A stretch of DNA of 64,000 nucleotides. Origin: Nakamurella flava. GTDB lineage: Bacteria; Actinomycetota; Actinomycetes; Mycobacteriales; Nakamurellaceae. The translations under genes and the position numbers were made by a program. Each line of letters begins with the position of its first letter. Position 1 is the stretch's first letter. Shown here in pieces: positions 8,979 to 17,111 of the stretch. Location of the stretch: the NCBI RefSeq assembly GCF_005298075.1, contig NZ_SZZH01000001.1, positions 2,294,001-2,358,000 of the forward strand, read 5' to 3'. Under the pieces are notes generated by a model, which made no database searches, was not told the origin of the DNA, and was given only the letters and a program-made list of their open reading frames with translations.

Positions 8979-10894
8979 GCGGATTCCTTCTGTTCGGCGT
9001 CGCGCAGGGTGGCGGCGGCGTTGATGAGAGCCAGGTGGCTCAGCGCCTGCGGCAGGTTGCCGGTCAGCGCGAAGGTGCCGGGGGTGCTCATCTCGGCGAG
9101 CAAGCCCAGCGGATTGGCGATCCGGTCGAGATCGTCCATCCGGCAACGGGCTTCGGTCAGACGGCCGACGATCGCCAGAGCGCCGACGAGCCAGTACGCA
9201 CAGGCCACGAACGTCTGCTCCTCGGCGTGGACCCCGCTGTAGCGATAGACCAGCGGACCGACCCCCAGTTCGGCCACGATCGCGTCGATGGTCGAACTCA
9301 TCCGGGCACCGGTGTCGAACCCGTACCCGGCGGCCAGCAGGACGGACGCGTCGAGCTCGTCGGTGCCGGCGTAGAAGGTGTACGCCTGTTTGCGCTCGGA
9401 CCAGCAGTGCTCGTCGACCCAGGCGTGGATCCGATCAGCCGCCGCCCGCCACCGGTGCGCCGGGCCGGCCAGATGGCCGTCGGCGGCCAGCCGCGCGGCG
9501 GCGTCCAACGCCCGCCAGCAGTTCATCTTCGACGATGTGTAGGGCCGGTTCTGCTGCAACTCCCAGATACCGGCGTCGTCGTGCCGCCAGACGTCGGCGC
9601 ACCGGTCGGCCAGGTCGGCCAGCTGGCGGGCCGAGGTCACGTCGAGCACGTGTCCGTCGGCCACCCACTTGGCGACGGTGCCGAAGAGTTCGCCGTAGAT
9701 ACCGAGCTGGACCTGCGAGATGGCGTCGTTGCCGATCATCACCGGTCGGCTGTCACGGTAACCGGGAACCGCTGCGTGACTGCTGGTCTCGAGCAGATCG
9801 CCGTCGAGCGTGTACATCACGTGGATGTCCGGACCGTGCCGGCGGATGGTGCGTAGCAGCCAGGAGACCGCCGCGTGCACCTCCTCCTCGAAGCCGCACA
9901 CCGACAGGGCGTCGACCGTCAGGACGGTGTCACGGATCCAGCAGTACCGGTAATCCCAGTTCTTGGGGCCGCCGACCATCTCCGGCAGCGAGGTGGTGGC
10001 CGCCGCGGCGATGGCGCCGGTCTCGGACATCAGCAGCAGCTTGAGGGCCAGCGCGCTGCGCACGACCTGTTCCCGGCGGGGGGCGTCCCAGCAGACCTGG
10101 TCGCTCCACTGCCGCCACCGTGACACCGACAGATCGATGCGGGCGTCGATGGCATCGACACCGGTCAGGAACAGCGGGCGGTCGGCCGACGCGACCACGC
10201 CGATGACGCACCGCTCGCCCGCACCGACGACGAAGTGCGCCCGCACCGACAGCGACTGGACATCGAGCTCCACCCCGTCCGGCGCGCGCACCGCCAGAGT
10301 GGTGTCCCCCGCGTGCAGCAGCGCCCCGCGGGAGTCGTCCTCGGTCCAGGGTCCCCATCGGCCCAGTCCGGTCCCGGGCGCGACGTGCAGCGCGAAGCGC
10401 ACGCTTCCGGTCACCCCCGTCACGCGGCGGGCCAGTTCACTCCAGGGCAGGGCGCCGGCGTTGCCGACGTTCAGCGAGTCGACGACCGTCGCCGTCCCGT
10501 CGACGGTGCGGTAGGTGGTCTCCAGGACGTTGGTCCCCGGGAGGTAGCGACGGACGACCTCGGCCCGGGGATCGACGGGACGCAGCGAGCAGCGGCCGCC
10601 GTCGACCGGGTCCAGGAGCGCCGAGAACACCGGCGGGGCGTCGAGACGGGGAACGGCCCACCAGTCGACACCGCCGTCGAGAGCGATGACCGCGACACCA
10701 CAGCCGTTGCCGACGACACCGTAGTCGTCCAGATCGACGAACCCGTCGACGTCCCGAACTGCGATCGACTGCGGCGACGACCGCGTCCCATCTCGTTCCG
10801 AGGCGGCCGGTCCCGTGCCGAGAAGGTCGCGGGTCGATGCTGGGCTGGCGTTCACGGGGCTACGGTTCCCGGCGGTGCGCGCACCGACCACCAT
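8975..10894 (-). CDS. Glycoside hydrolase family 15 (glucoamylase/trehalase type)
   Basis: 639 residues from ATG 10894. N-terminal super-beta-sandwich domain (VDLDDYGVVGNG, ALDGGVDWWAVPRLDAPPVF) and C-terminal (alpha/alpha)6 barrel with the GH15 signature GPKNWDYRYCWIRD and the C-terminal motif HAEEQTFVACAYWLVGAL carrying the expected acidic pair. GH15 includes glucan 1,4-alpha-glucosidases and actinobacterial alpha,alpha-trehalases; the sequence alone does not decide. No signal peptide, so cytosolic. It is the first gene of a three-gene operon with ATGA overlaps. A perfect palindrome sits just upstream (10908-10928). TTG 10918 and GTG 10855 are alternative starts; the first 60 residues look disordered. 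Confidence 0.9.
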   Translation of the reverse strand: MVVGARTAGNRSPVNASPASTRDLLGTGPAASERDGTRSSPQSIAVRDVDGFVDLDDYGVVGNGCGVAVIALDGGVDWWAVPRLDAPPVFSALLDPVDGGRCSLRPVDPRAEVVRRYLPGTNVLETTYRTVDGTATVVDSLNVGNAGALPWSELARRVTGVTGSVRFALHVAPGTGLGRWGPWTEDDSRGALLHAGDTTLAVRAPDGVELDVQSLSVRAHFVVGAGERCVIGVVASADRPLFLTGVDAIDARIDLSVSRWRQWSDQVCWDAPRREQVVRSALALKLLLMSETGAIAAAATTSLPEMVGGPKNWDYRYCWIRDTVLTVDALSVCGFEEEVHAAVSWLLRTIRRHGPDIHVMYTLDGDLLETSSHAAVPGYRDSRPVMIGNDAISQVQLGIYGELFGTVAKWVADGHVLDVTSARQLADLADRCADVWRHDDAGIWELQQNRPYTSSKMNCWRALDAAARLAADGHLAGPAHRWRAAADRIHAWVDEHCWSERKQAYTFYAGTDELDASVLLAAGYGFDTGARMSSTIDAIVAELGVGPLVYRYSGVHAEEQTFVACAYWLVGALAIVGRLTEARCRMDDLDRIANPLGLLAEMSTPGTFALTGNLPQALSHLALINAAATLRDAEQKESA

Positions 10895-10907
10895 GATGCG
10901 TGGGAAA

Positions 10908-10928
10908 GTCGTGAGCAAAGCTCACGAC
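10908..10928. promoter_or_regulatory. Perfect 9+3+9 palindrome, candidate operator of the GH15 operon
   Basis: The arms GTCGTGAGC and GCTCACGAC flank AAA with no mismatch. The core GTGAGC/GCTCAC halves resemble LacI-type half sites. The seven-base gap between GTGA and TCAC is one base too long for a CRP/GlxR site. It lies 14 bases upstream of the GH15 ATG, a repressor-like position. No sugar-responsive regulator is adjacent. Confidence 0.6.
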
Positions 10929-10929
10929 C

Positions 10930-11633
10930 TCGCGATCGCCAGGAGCACATGCTTTCTCGGGTCGCGAAGTGGGTGGAGGTCACCACCGCCGCCGCTGCCG
11001 CTGGGGTGGTTCCGCCGACCGTTCGCCGCCGTCGGGGTGGAAGGCGAACGGCCGGCGGAGGTCGGTCAGGCCGGCGCCGCCGGCCAGCTCCGCGTCTCGC
11101 CCATGGCGCGGCAGCGGGCGGCTCGCCGGGGCGTCGAGGGCGCAGGGTGAACGAGCCCGGGTGGGGCCTGCCGGCGGCGACGGCTCCGGTCGACACCGCA
11201 CTCGGCCGCCACCCCCGTGACACCAACCTATTGCGTCGCCACCGTCATGACCGCGCCCCCACTACCGCGGCCAGCCCCGCCAATACCGCTCGACGCATCC
11301 CCCGGCCCCACCCGGAACCAACCCCCCGGCCCCCGTCTGTTCGCCCCGCCACCGGCGTGAAGCCGGCAACCGGCACGGGCAGGGCGCGTCCCCCGGCCGC
11401 GAGCGACCCGGCCACCCCGCCTCCCGCGACTCGTGCCACCACGGCGTCCCCGTTTCCCGAACCGCACTCACCGCTCGACGGCGACGGAAGTCTCCGGCCG
11501 CCGCAACTGTGACACGGTGTCAAACTACCAGTCAAGAGCATTCCCCCACATCGAGCGGACACTGTGGAGCGGGGTGCGGTGAAGGCTTCGGAACTCGCCG
11601 ACCACACTGCAGGCGGCCGATCGACGGCGGGGG
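10930..11633. other. Gene-poor interval
   Basis: About 700 bases between the GH15 promoter and the TetR gene. Several open frames exist on both strands, but they are Arg/Pro/Gly-rich, lack domains and change frame, as expected of shadow frames in high-GC DNA. The only clear element is the TGACAC/GTGTCA palindrome at 11510-11522. A decayed gene cannot be excluded. Confidence 0.5.
11510..11522. promoter_or_regulatory. TGACAC-G-GTGTCA palindrome, TetR-type operator candidate
   Basis: A perfect 13-base palindrome of the kind often bound by TetR-family repressors. It lies about 110 bases beyond the stop codon of the TetR gene rather than at its promoter. Its target would therefore be in the gene-poor interval or the distant GH15 operon. 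Confidence 0.45.
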
Positions 11634-12242
11634 TCAGCGGCCGTCGTAGAGGGTGCGCACCCACACGGTGGTCAGCGTGGCAGCGACCGCGTCGGGGTCC
11701 GGGAACGGGGCCCGGCCGAACGACCGGAGCAGGTGGTTCTCCATCATCGCCGTCAGCGCCCGCGACATCTCCGCGGGGTCGTCCACCCGCGTGTGCCCCT
11801 GGGCGACATCCCGTTCGATCGCGACGGTCGTCTCCTCGACGATCCCCGTCGACAGTCGCTCCCAGGCGGCGGCGACCTCCGGATCCGACACCGCGGCATC
11901 CCGGACCGCCTGTAGGAGGCGTCCATGCCGCTGGAAGACCCCCACCAGCTGCCGCAGACTCCGGCCGTGCTCGGCCGACGGGTCGGCCCCGCCCATCACC
12001 ATCCAGTCGTCCGCCACGTGGGTCAGGTCGGCGGCGATGCCGCCGAACAGGGTCAGCAGCAACTCCTGGCGATCGGCGAAGTGCTGGTAGAAGACCGTCC
12101 GTGACACACCCGCCGACGCGGCGATCTGCTCGATGGTGACCTCTGGCCACGCTCCCTGTTCCAATAGGCCGTTCGCTCCGTCGAGGAGCCGCTGCCGCAC
12201 CGCCTGCAGCCGCTGCGCCCGCAACTCCCGGTCCACTGCCAT
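11634..12242 (-). CDS. TetR-family transcriptional repressor
   Basis: 202 residues. The N-terminal helix-turn-helix reads TIEQIAASAGVSRTVFYQHFADRQELL (about residues 36-62), the classic TetR DNA-binding domain. The C-terminal ligand domain ends with VAATLTTVWVRTLYDGR, similar in layout to EthR-like regulators. The ligand is unknown. It stands alone on its strand, 84 bases from the aldose epimerase gene. Self-regulation is usual for the family, but no clear palindrome was seen directly upstream of its start. Confidence 0.92.
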   Translation of the reverse strand: MAVDRELRAQRLQAVRQRLLDGANGLLEQGAWPEVTIEQIAASAGVSRTVFYQHFADRQELLLTLFGGIAADLTHVADDWMVMGGADPSAEHGRSLRQLVGVFQRHGRLLQAVRDAAVSDPEVAAAWERLSTGIVEETTVAIERDVAQGHTRVDDPAEMSRALTAMMENHLLRSFGRAPFPDPDAVAATLTTVWVRTLYDGR

Positions 12243-12326
12243 GACCCCATCATCACCGAAACCGATCGGCCGACCTCACCGCATCGAGCCGGGCACCTCG
12301 AACCGGGCGGACTCCGACGCCCGGGG

Positions 12327-13259
12327 TCAGAACCCGACCGGCCGCAGACCCCAACTCCCAGTCCAGCTCTCGCCCGGCTCGACGATCAGCAGGTCCACCT
12401 TGGAAGCCAGTGCGTTCGCCGGGCTGGTCATCGGCTCGAGCGCCACCGCGTGCCGCCGCTGCTCCGCCGGGCCGCTACCCGGGAAGTCGGCCGGCGTGTA
12501 GACCATCAGCCACCGGAAGACGTCGTCCGCCCACAACCGCAGGCCCGTGCCGTCGGGGGCGTCGAGCGCATGCTCGACCCGGCCGTCCCGCGCGGCGAAG
12601 TCGGTGAACGCGAGGTTGAAGTCCAGCTCGCCGACCCGCCGGCCGTCCCGCAGATCCCATCCGCCGTCGATGACCGGCTGCACCGGTTCGGGGAGCAACC
12701 GGTCGTTGGTCGGCGCGCACGCCTGCGCGGAGACCGTCAGCGTCAGGTCGGCTGCGGGGACGTCCCCGACCCGCAGGTAGGGGTGCGCCCCGACACCGAA
12801 CGGCGCGGGCGCGTCGCCGACGTTGGCGATCTGGTGGGTCACGGTCAGCCCGTCCGGGCCGAGGGAGTAGGTGACGCTGGTGTCCAGGGTGAACGGGTAT
12901 CCGTGCTGCGGGTAGACGCTGGCCGCCAGGGTGACCGCACTGTCGGTCTGCGTCACCAGCTCGTAGGGGGTGTTGCGCAGCAGACCGTGGGTGGCGTGCC
13001 CGTTGCCCGGGTCGGTCAGGTCGAGCTGCTGGGTCTTCCCGCCGTGCTTCCACCGGCCGCCGTCGACCCGGTTCGGCCACGGGACCAGCACCATCCCGCA
13101 CCCCATCGGGGCGACGAGATCGTCCGGCCAGGTCTCGGTGAAGTGGACGCCGTCCACGCTGAACTCGCGGAGCACCGCGGCCACCGCCCCGACCCGCACC
13201 CGGGCCCCGCCGTGGCTGATCTCGAACTGCCGGCCGCTGACCGGTCGCGGGGACGTCAT
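12327..13259 (-). CDS. galM: Aldose 1-epimerase family protein
   Basis: 310 residues, cytosolic beta-sandwich mutarotase fold. Seen motifs: WPNRVDGGRW, GHATHGLLRN with the likely catalytic His, GVGAHPYLR with the second His, and VALEPMTSPANAL with the catalytic Glu. The family interconverts alpha and beta anomers of galactose, glucose or a hexose-6-phosphate; the exact sugar is not visible. ATG 13259 overlaps the stop of the upstream gene by four bases, so the two are translationally coupled. The symbol is a family-level guess. Confidence 0.88.
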   Translation of the reverse strand: MTSPRPVSGRQFEISHGGARVRVGAVAAVLREFSVDGVHFTETWPDDLVAPMGCGMVLVPWPNRVDGGRWKHGGKTQQLDLTDPGNGHATHGLLRNTPYELVTQTDSAVTLAASVYPQHGYPFTLDTSVTYSLGPDGLTVTHQIANVGDAPAPFGVGAHPYLRVGDVPAADLTLTVSAQACAPTNDRLLPEPVQPVIDGGWDLRDGRRVGELDFNLAFTDFAARDGRVEHALDAPDGTGLRLWADDVFRWLMVYTPADFPGSGPAEQRRHAVALEPMTSPANALASKVDLLIVEPGESWTGSWGLRPVGF

Positions 13260-13849
13260 CGCATTCCTCGTTCCTTCGTCGGGGCGTCGGCGAATCGGGA
13301 CAGCGCACGACCGAACTGCAGCAGCCGCTGCATCTGAGCCAGGCCCCCGTCGTTCACCGACTTGGAGAACCGGTAGGTCTCGACGTACTGGACGGTGCGG
13401 GTCTCGGTGGCCTCGGACAGCTCGGTGAGCGAACGCTCCGGAGTCTGGGTCGCCAGGTAGAGCATGACGCTGTACATCGTGCGGGTGCCGTCCGCCTCGA
13501 CCCGGAACCGGTGCCGCAGCCCCTGGTCGACGATGGCCGACAACGGCACCGTCCGCAGCGACGAGGAGAAGGTGCGTTCCCCGGTGCCGGTCGGGTCGGT
13601 GTCCTCGCTCCACTCGTCCTCGCCGTGCCAGAGCACCAGTCGGCGACCGTCGGTGACGGCGACCTCCTGCCAGAGCGATTCGCCCCAGGGCTGGGTCGAC
13701 TCGACCCGCTCGCAGGTGAACGCCCGCACGTCGTCGGGGTCGACCACCCCGGCGAGGGCGTCCAGGGCGGCGTCCGCGTCGCGCAGGTAGGCCCGCAACG
13801 CGTCCGCCAACCGCGGATAGGGCGCCCAGTCGTGCGATTCGCTGGTCAT
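13256..13849 (-). CDS. Conserved hypothetical protein coupled to the epimerase
   Basis: 197 residues, no signal peptide or membrane helix, acidic. No family is recognised. It contains alternating beta-like segments (LWQEVAVTDGRRLVLWHGEDEW, RHRFRVEADGTRTMYSVMLYL) and a helical C-terminus with SVNDGGLAQMQRLLQFGRAL. ATG 13849 has GAAAGGA-type purines ahead. The four-base overlap with the epimerase suggests a joint role. Confidence 0.75.
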   Translation of the reverse strand: MTSESHDWAPYPRLADALRAYLRDADAALDALAGVVDPDDVRAFTCERVESTQPWGESLWQEVAVTDGRRLVLWHGEDEWSEDTDPTGTGERTFSSSLRTVPLSAIVDQGLRHRFRVEADGTRTMYSVMLYLATQTPERSLTELSEATETRTVQYVETYRFSKSVNDGGLAQMQRLLQFGRALSRFADAPTKERGMR

Positions 13850-13892
13850 CGGTTCCTTTCGGGGCGGCGGCGGAACGGGGGTTGCGCCGAGA

Positions 13893-14567
13893 TCAGAAGC
13901 GCGCCGACTGCACCCCGACCGCGTGATCCTGACACCAGAGGGTGGTGTCCCGGGACGAGGCCAGGGCCAGCGCGATGATCGGCAGGACGGAATGCACCAA
14001 CGGCATGGACAGGAACTCGGGAGCGAACTGCGAGCGGATCAGCCAGTACAGCGAGATCGCCAGCGACAGCCCGTCACCCCACAGCAGGAGCGTGCGGCGA
14101 CCGCCCAGCAGCTGGATGCCACCCGACAGGCACAAGGCCCCGACGACGATGGTGACGACGGCGACGACGAGGAACTCGGCGGCCCCGTCGAAACCCGGGT
14201 TGCCGAACGAGTCGGTCATGCCCGCCACCCAGCTGACCCCGGTCAGCAGCAGGATGCCCATGAACAACACCCAGGACCCGTGGACGATGCTGAGCACCCC
14301 AGCGGCGGTCGCCCCGCCGGGGCGTCGCGGCCCGGCCGGCCCCATCGGACCCCAGCCGGGATAGCCGACCGGGCCCGGATGACCTGGGGGCAAGTAAGGA
14401 CCCTGGGCCGGGTAGCCGGCCGGAGGCGGCACCGCATATCCCGACGGACCAGTCCAGGGCCCCGGGACCTGACCGGTCGAGCCCCAGCCGCCGTCGGCCG
14501 GTCCCGGCCGAGCGCCGCCGGGCGCCCCCCACGGCGGTTCCGGCGGTTCGTACGGTCCCTGCGTCAT
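13893..14567 (-). CDS. Proline/glycine-rich membrane protein
   Basis: 224 residues. The first ~85 residues are a Pro/Gly/Tyr-rich disordered cytoplasmic arm (EPPEPPWGAPGG and similar). Four hydrophobic helices follow (LSIVHGSWVLFMGILLL, FLVVAVVTIVVGALCL, LLLWGDGLSLAISLYWLI, SVLPIIALALA). Function unknown. The layout resembles the proteins at 46777 and 48508. The start ATG at 14567 is preceded by GAGGGGG. Confidence 0.8.
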   Translation of the reverse strand: MTQGPYEPPEPPWGAPGGARPGPADGGWGSTGQVPGPWTGPSGYAVPPPAGYPAQGPYLPPGHPGPVGYPGWGPMGPAGPRRPGGATAAGVLSIVHGSWVLFMGILLLTGVSWVAGMTDSFGNPGFDGAAEFLVVAVVTIVVGALCLSGGIQLLGGRRTLLLWGDGLSLAISLYWLIRSQFAPEFLSMPLVHSVLPIIALALASSRDTTLWCQDHAVGVQSARF

Positions 14568-14643
14568 GCCTGTCCCCCTCGGTCACCAGGTGCGCCCCAC
14601 GGGGTGCCGAACAGCGCCGATTCTGCCACCGGCCGGACGGCCC

Positions 14644-16005
14644 TCAGGCGTCGCCCACCGGGCGCCGACCGGCGTCGTACCGCCACAGCGACCGCCCCAG
14701 GAACGCGGCGAGCACCGTCAGGACCACGGTCGCCATACCACCGCCGACGGTGGCGATCGTGGTCGAGGTGGCCTCGGCGACCACGCCGTGGACGAAGTCG
14801 GCCACCCGTGGGCCGCCGGCCACCACCACGGTGAACACGCCCTGCAGTCGGCCGCGCATCTCGTCGGTCGCCGCCACCTGCAGGATCGTCGACCGGTAGA
14901 CCGCGCTGACCAGGTCGGACCAGCCGCCGATGGCCAGGGCGATGACGGCGAGCCACAGCGGCGAGCTCAAGCCGAAGACGATCATCGCGAAGCCCCACAC
15001 GATGATGGCCGCGATGATGGCCACGCCCTGCCGGCGGACCCGGGAGATCCAGCCGCCGGTCAGCCCGCCGAGCAGCGACCCGATGGCCAGGGACGCGTTC
15101 AGCACACCCAGGGCCACACCCCCGCCGGGCGGCCCACCGAACGTCTCCTCGGCCATCTGCGGGAACAGCGCCCGGGGCATGCCGCAGACCATGGCGATGA
15201 TGTCGACGACGAACGTCATCAGCAGCAGCGGCTGCCAGCGCAGGTACTTCAGTCCCTCGCTGACCTTGGCCCGGCCGCGCCGCTCGCCCAGCGGCGGCAC
15301 CGGGGGCAGGCGGAACACCGCGTACAGGATGGCGACCATCGTGATCGCGTCGAGGAAATACAACCACGGCAGCCCGACGAGCGGAATCAGCAGGCCGCCG
15401 AGCAGCGGACCGACGATGACGCCGGTGGAGAACACCGTCATGTTCAGGGCGTTGGCCGACGGCACCATGGCCGCCGGCACGATGCGCGGCAGGATGGCGC
15501 TGCGGGTCGGCTGGTTGACCGCGAAGAACGCCTGCTGCAGGGCGAGCAGGGCCATCACGATCCACACCGACTCGCCGGACCCGCCGCCCAGCGCCGCCAC
15601 CCACAGGCCGATGCTGGTCACCGCGATACCGACCGAGGTGATCATCAGCAGCTTGCGGCGGTCGTAGGTGTCGGCGATGGCCCCACCGAGCAGGCCGAAC
15701 ACCACGAGCGGCACCAGGGCGACCAGCGAGGCGATCCCGACCCAGGCCGAGCTGCCGGTGAGGTCGAAGATCTGCTGCTGCACCGCCACCGCGGTCAGCT
15801 GAGCCCCGACCACCGTGCACACCTGACCGAGGAACAGCCGCCGGTAGGCCGGGATGGCCAGCGGACGGACGTCGGGCGCGATGCGCCGCAGACCGGTAAC
15901 CCGCTTCTCCGGCGGGTCGACGGATCGGGCCGGACCGGACTTTCCGGGTGGGGCGACCACCTCCGGTTCGGATGCCTCGCCCGCGGCGGGGTCGGGGGAC
16001 GTCAC
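14644..16005 (-). CDS. MFS exporter (EntS/MFS_3-like)
   Basis: 453 residues with about 12 membrane helices and the MFS loop 2-3 motif GGAIADTYDRRKLL. The sequence resembles the enterobactin-exporter-like MFS_3 branch (RRLFLGQVCTVVGAQLTAVAVQQQIFDLTGSS). The substrate is unknown; drug or siderophore efflux is typical. It starts with GTG, 18 bases after pdxH on the same strand, so it is probably the second gene of a pdxH operon. The first 40 residues are a variable cytoplasmic tail. Confidence 0.88.
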   Translation of the reverse strand: MTSPDPAAGEASEPEVVAPPGKSGPARSVDPPEKRVTGLRRIAPDVRPLAIPAYRRLFLGQVCTVVGAQLTAVAVQQQIFDLTGSSAWVGIASLVALVPLVVFGLLGGAIADTYDRRKLLMITSVGIAVTSIGLWVAALGGGSGESVWIVMALLALQQAFFAVNQPTRSAILPRIVPAAMVPSANALNMTVFSTGVIVGPLLGGLLIPLVGLPWLYFLDAITMVAILYAVFRLPPVPPLGERRGRAKVSEGLKYLRWQPLLLMTFVVDIIAMVCGMPRALFPQMAEETFGGPPGGGVALGVLNASLAIGSLLGGLTGGWISRVRRQGVAIIAAIIVWGFAMIVFGLSSPLWLAVIALAIGGWSDLVSAVYRSTILQVAATDEMRGRLQGVFTVVVAGGPRVADFVHGVVAEATSTTIATVGGGMATVVLTVLAAFLGRSLWRYDAGRRPVGDA

Positions 16006-16023
16006 GTCAGCGGATCGGGCATG

Positions 16024-16746
16024 TCAGGGCGCCAGCCGCTCCACGACCCACGAGCCGTCGTCGGTGCGGCGAAACCGCAGCCGGTCGTGCAACCGGCCGA
16101 TGCGGCCCTGCCAGAACTCGACCGTCTCCGGCTCGACCCGCCAGCCGCCCCAGAACGGCGGCAACGGGACCTCGGGCAGCGGCCCGTCGGGGCGTTCGTC
16201 CCGGTCCAGGGGGAAGAAGCGTTCCTCGACCTGACGCTGCAGTTCCTCAAGCTCGGCCCGCCCCGACAGCACCCGGGACTGAGGGCTGGCCCAGGCGCCG
16301 ACCTTGGAGCCCTGCGGGCGGCTGTTCCAGTAGGCCAGGGTCTCGTCGTCCGACACCCGGACCACCGGGCCGCGGACGTGCACCTGTCGCTGCAACCCGT
16401 GCCAGGGAAAGGTGATGGACGCCCGCGGGTTGGCCGCCAGATCGCGACTCTTGTCCGATTCGAGGTTGGTGTAGAAGACGACGCCCCGCTCGTCGATGCC
16501 CTTGCAGAGCACCGTCCGGGTGGCGACCACGCCGTCGGGGGACGCGGTGCCCACGATCATCGCGTTGGGCTCGGGCAGCTCGGCGGCGATCGTGTCGTCG
16601 AGCCAGCGGTGGAACTGGGTGACCCAGTCGGCGGCCAGGTCGGCCTCGTCCAGCCCGCCGCGGGCGTAGCTCTCCCGCATGGCGGCCAGGTCGTGGTCGG
16701 GCCGGTCGCGCTCGTCAGCCGGCTCGGACGCTCGGTGCTGGGCCAC
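16024..16746 (-). CDS. pdxH: Pyridoxamine/pyridoxine 5'-phosphate oxidase
   Basis: 240 residues. FMN enzyme that oxidises PNP or PMP to pyridoxal 5'-phosphate, the cofactor needed by SerC nearby. Motifs: NAMIVGTASPDGVVATRTVLCKG, GVVFYTNLESDKSRDLAANP (FMN and substrate site), WHGLQRQVHVRGPVVRV, SRPQGSKVGAWASPQS and the C-terminal EFWQGRIGRLHDRLRFRR. The GTG at 16746 is chosen because AGGAGAG lies at the right distance. The ATG 66 bases downstream begins MRESYARGGL and is the alternative. It is divergent from citA. Confidence 0.95.
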   Translation of the reverse strand: MAQHRASEPADERDRPDHDLAAMRESYARGGLDEADLAADWVTQFHRWLDDTIAAELPEPNAMIVGTASPDGVVATRTVLCKGIDERGVVFYTNLESDKSRDLAANPRASITFPWHGLQRQVHVRGPVVRVSDDETLAYWNSRPQGSKVGAWASPQSRVLSGRAELEELQRQVEERFFPLDRDERPDGPLPEVPLPPFWGGWRVEPETVEFWQGRIGRLHDRLRFRRTDDGSWVVERLAP

Positions 16747-17111
16747 GTTCTCTCCTGATCTGCCCCCGGCGGCGACCTCACTGGACGAGGTCACGGACCG
16801 CCGGGCTGTCGACGGACCGGTTCCCCCCGGCGGGCGGTGTACCTCCGGCACCGTACGCCGAGCGTCCGACAGCCCACCGATCGACCGCCGACGGCCGCCC
16901 GGCACCGGGAACGCGCCGCCACCGGGGCCGGGTTGCGTCGGTGTGACCGAACCCACGACGCCCGTTCGGGCAGCACCTCTGGTCACCGCCGGACCGCCCA
17001 GCGCACAGTGGATCCGCTCCGCCTCCGCGCCCGTCCGGCCCGTTCCGGCGCCGGAGCGGACAGGTTCCGCTCGCATCCGCCTCGAATCACTGCCGCTTCC
17101 GTGGAGGAACG
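16747..17111. promoter_or_regulatory. Divergent pdxH/citA intergenic region
   Basis: 365 bases without a convincing gene. It holds the pdxH ribosome site (AGGAGAG) at the left edge and the citA site (GGAGGAA) at the right edge. Small dyads are seen: GACCTC/GAGGTC at 16774-16792 and GCGTCG/CGACGC at 16935-16961. No -10 box stands out. Confidence 0.4.

Noticed and set aside
10908-10928. CRP/GlxR site reading of the palindrome
   Set aside because: The gap between GTGA and TCAC is seven bases rather than six and the outer T/A are missing.
10235-11512. Open frame of 425 codons on the plus strand
   Set aside because: Begins antisense to the GH15 gene and continues as Pro/Arg-rich sequence without domain, signal or ribosome site.
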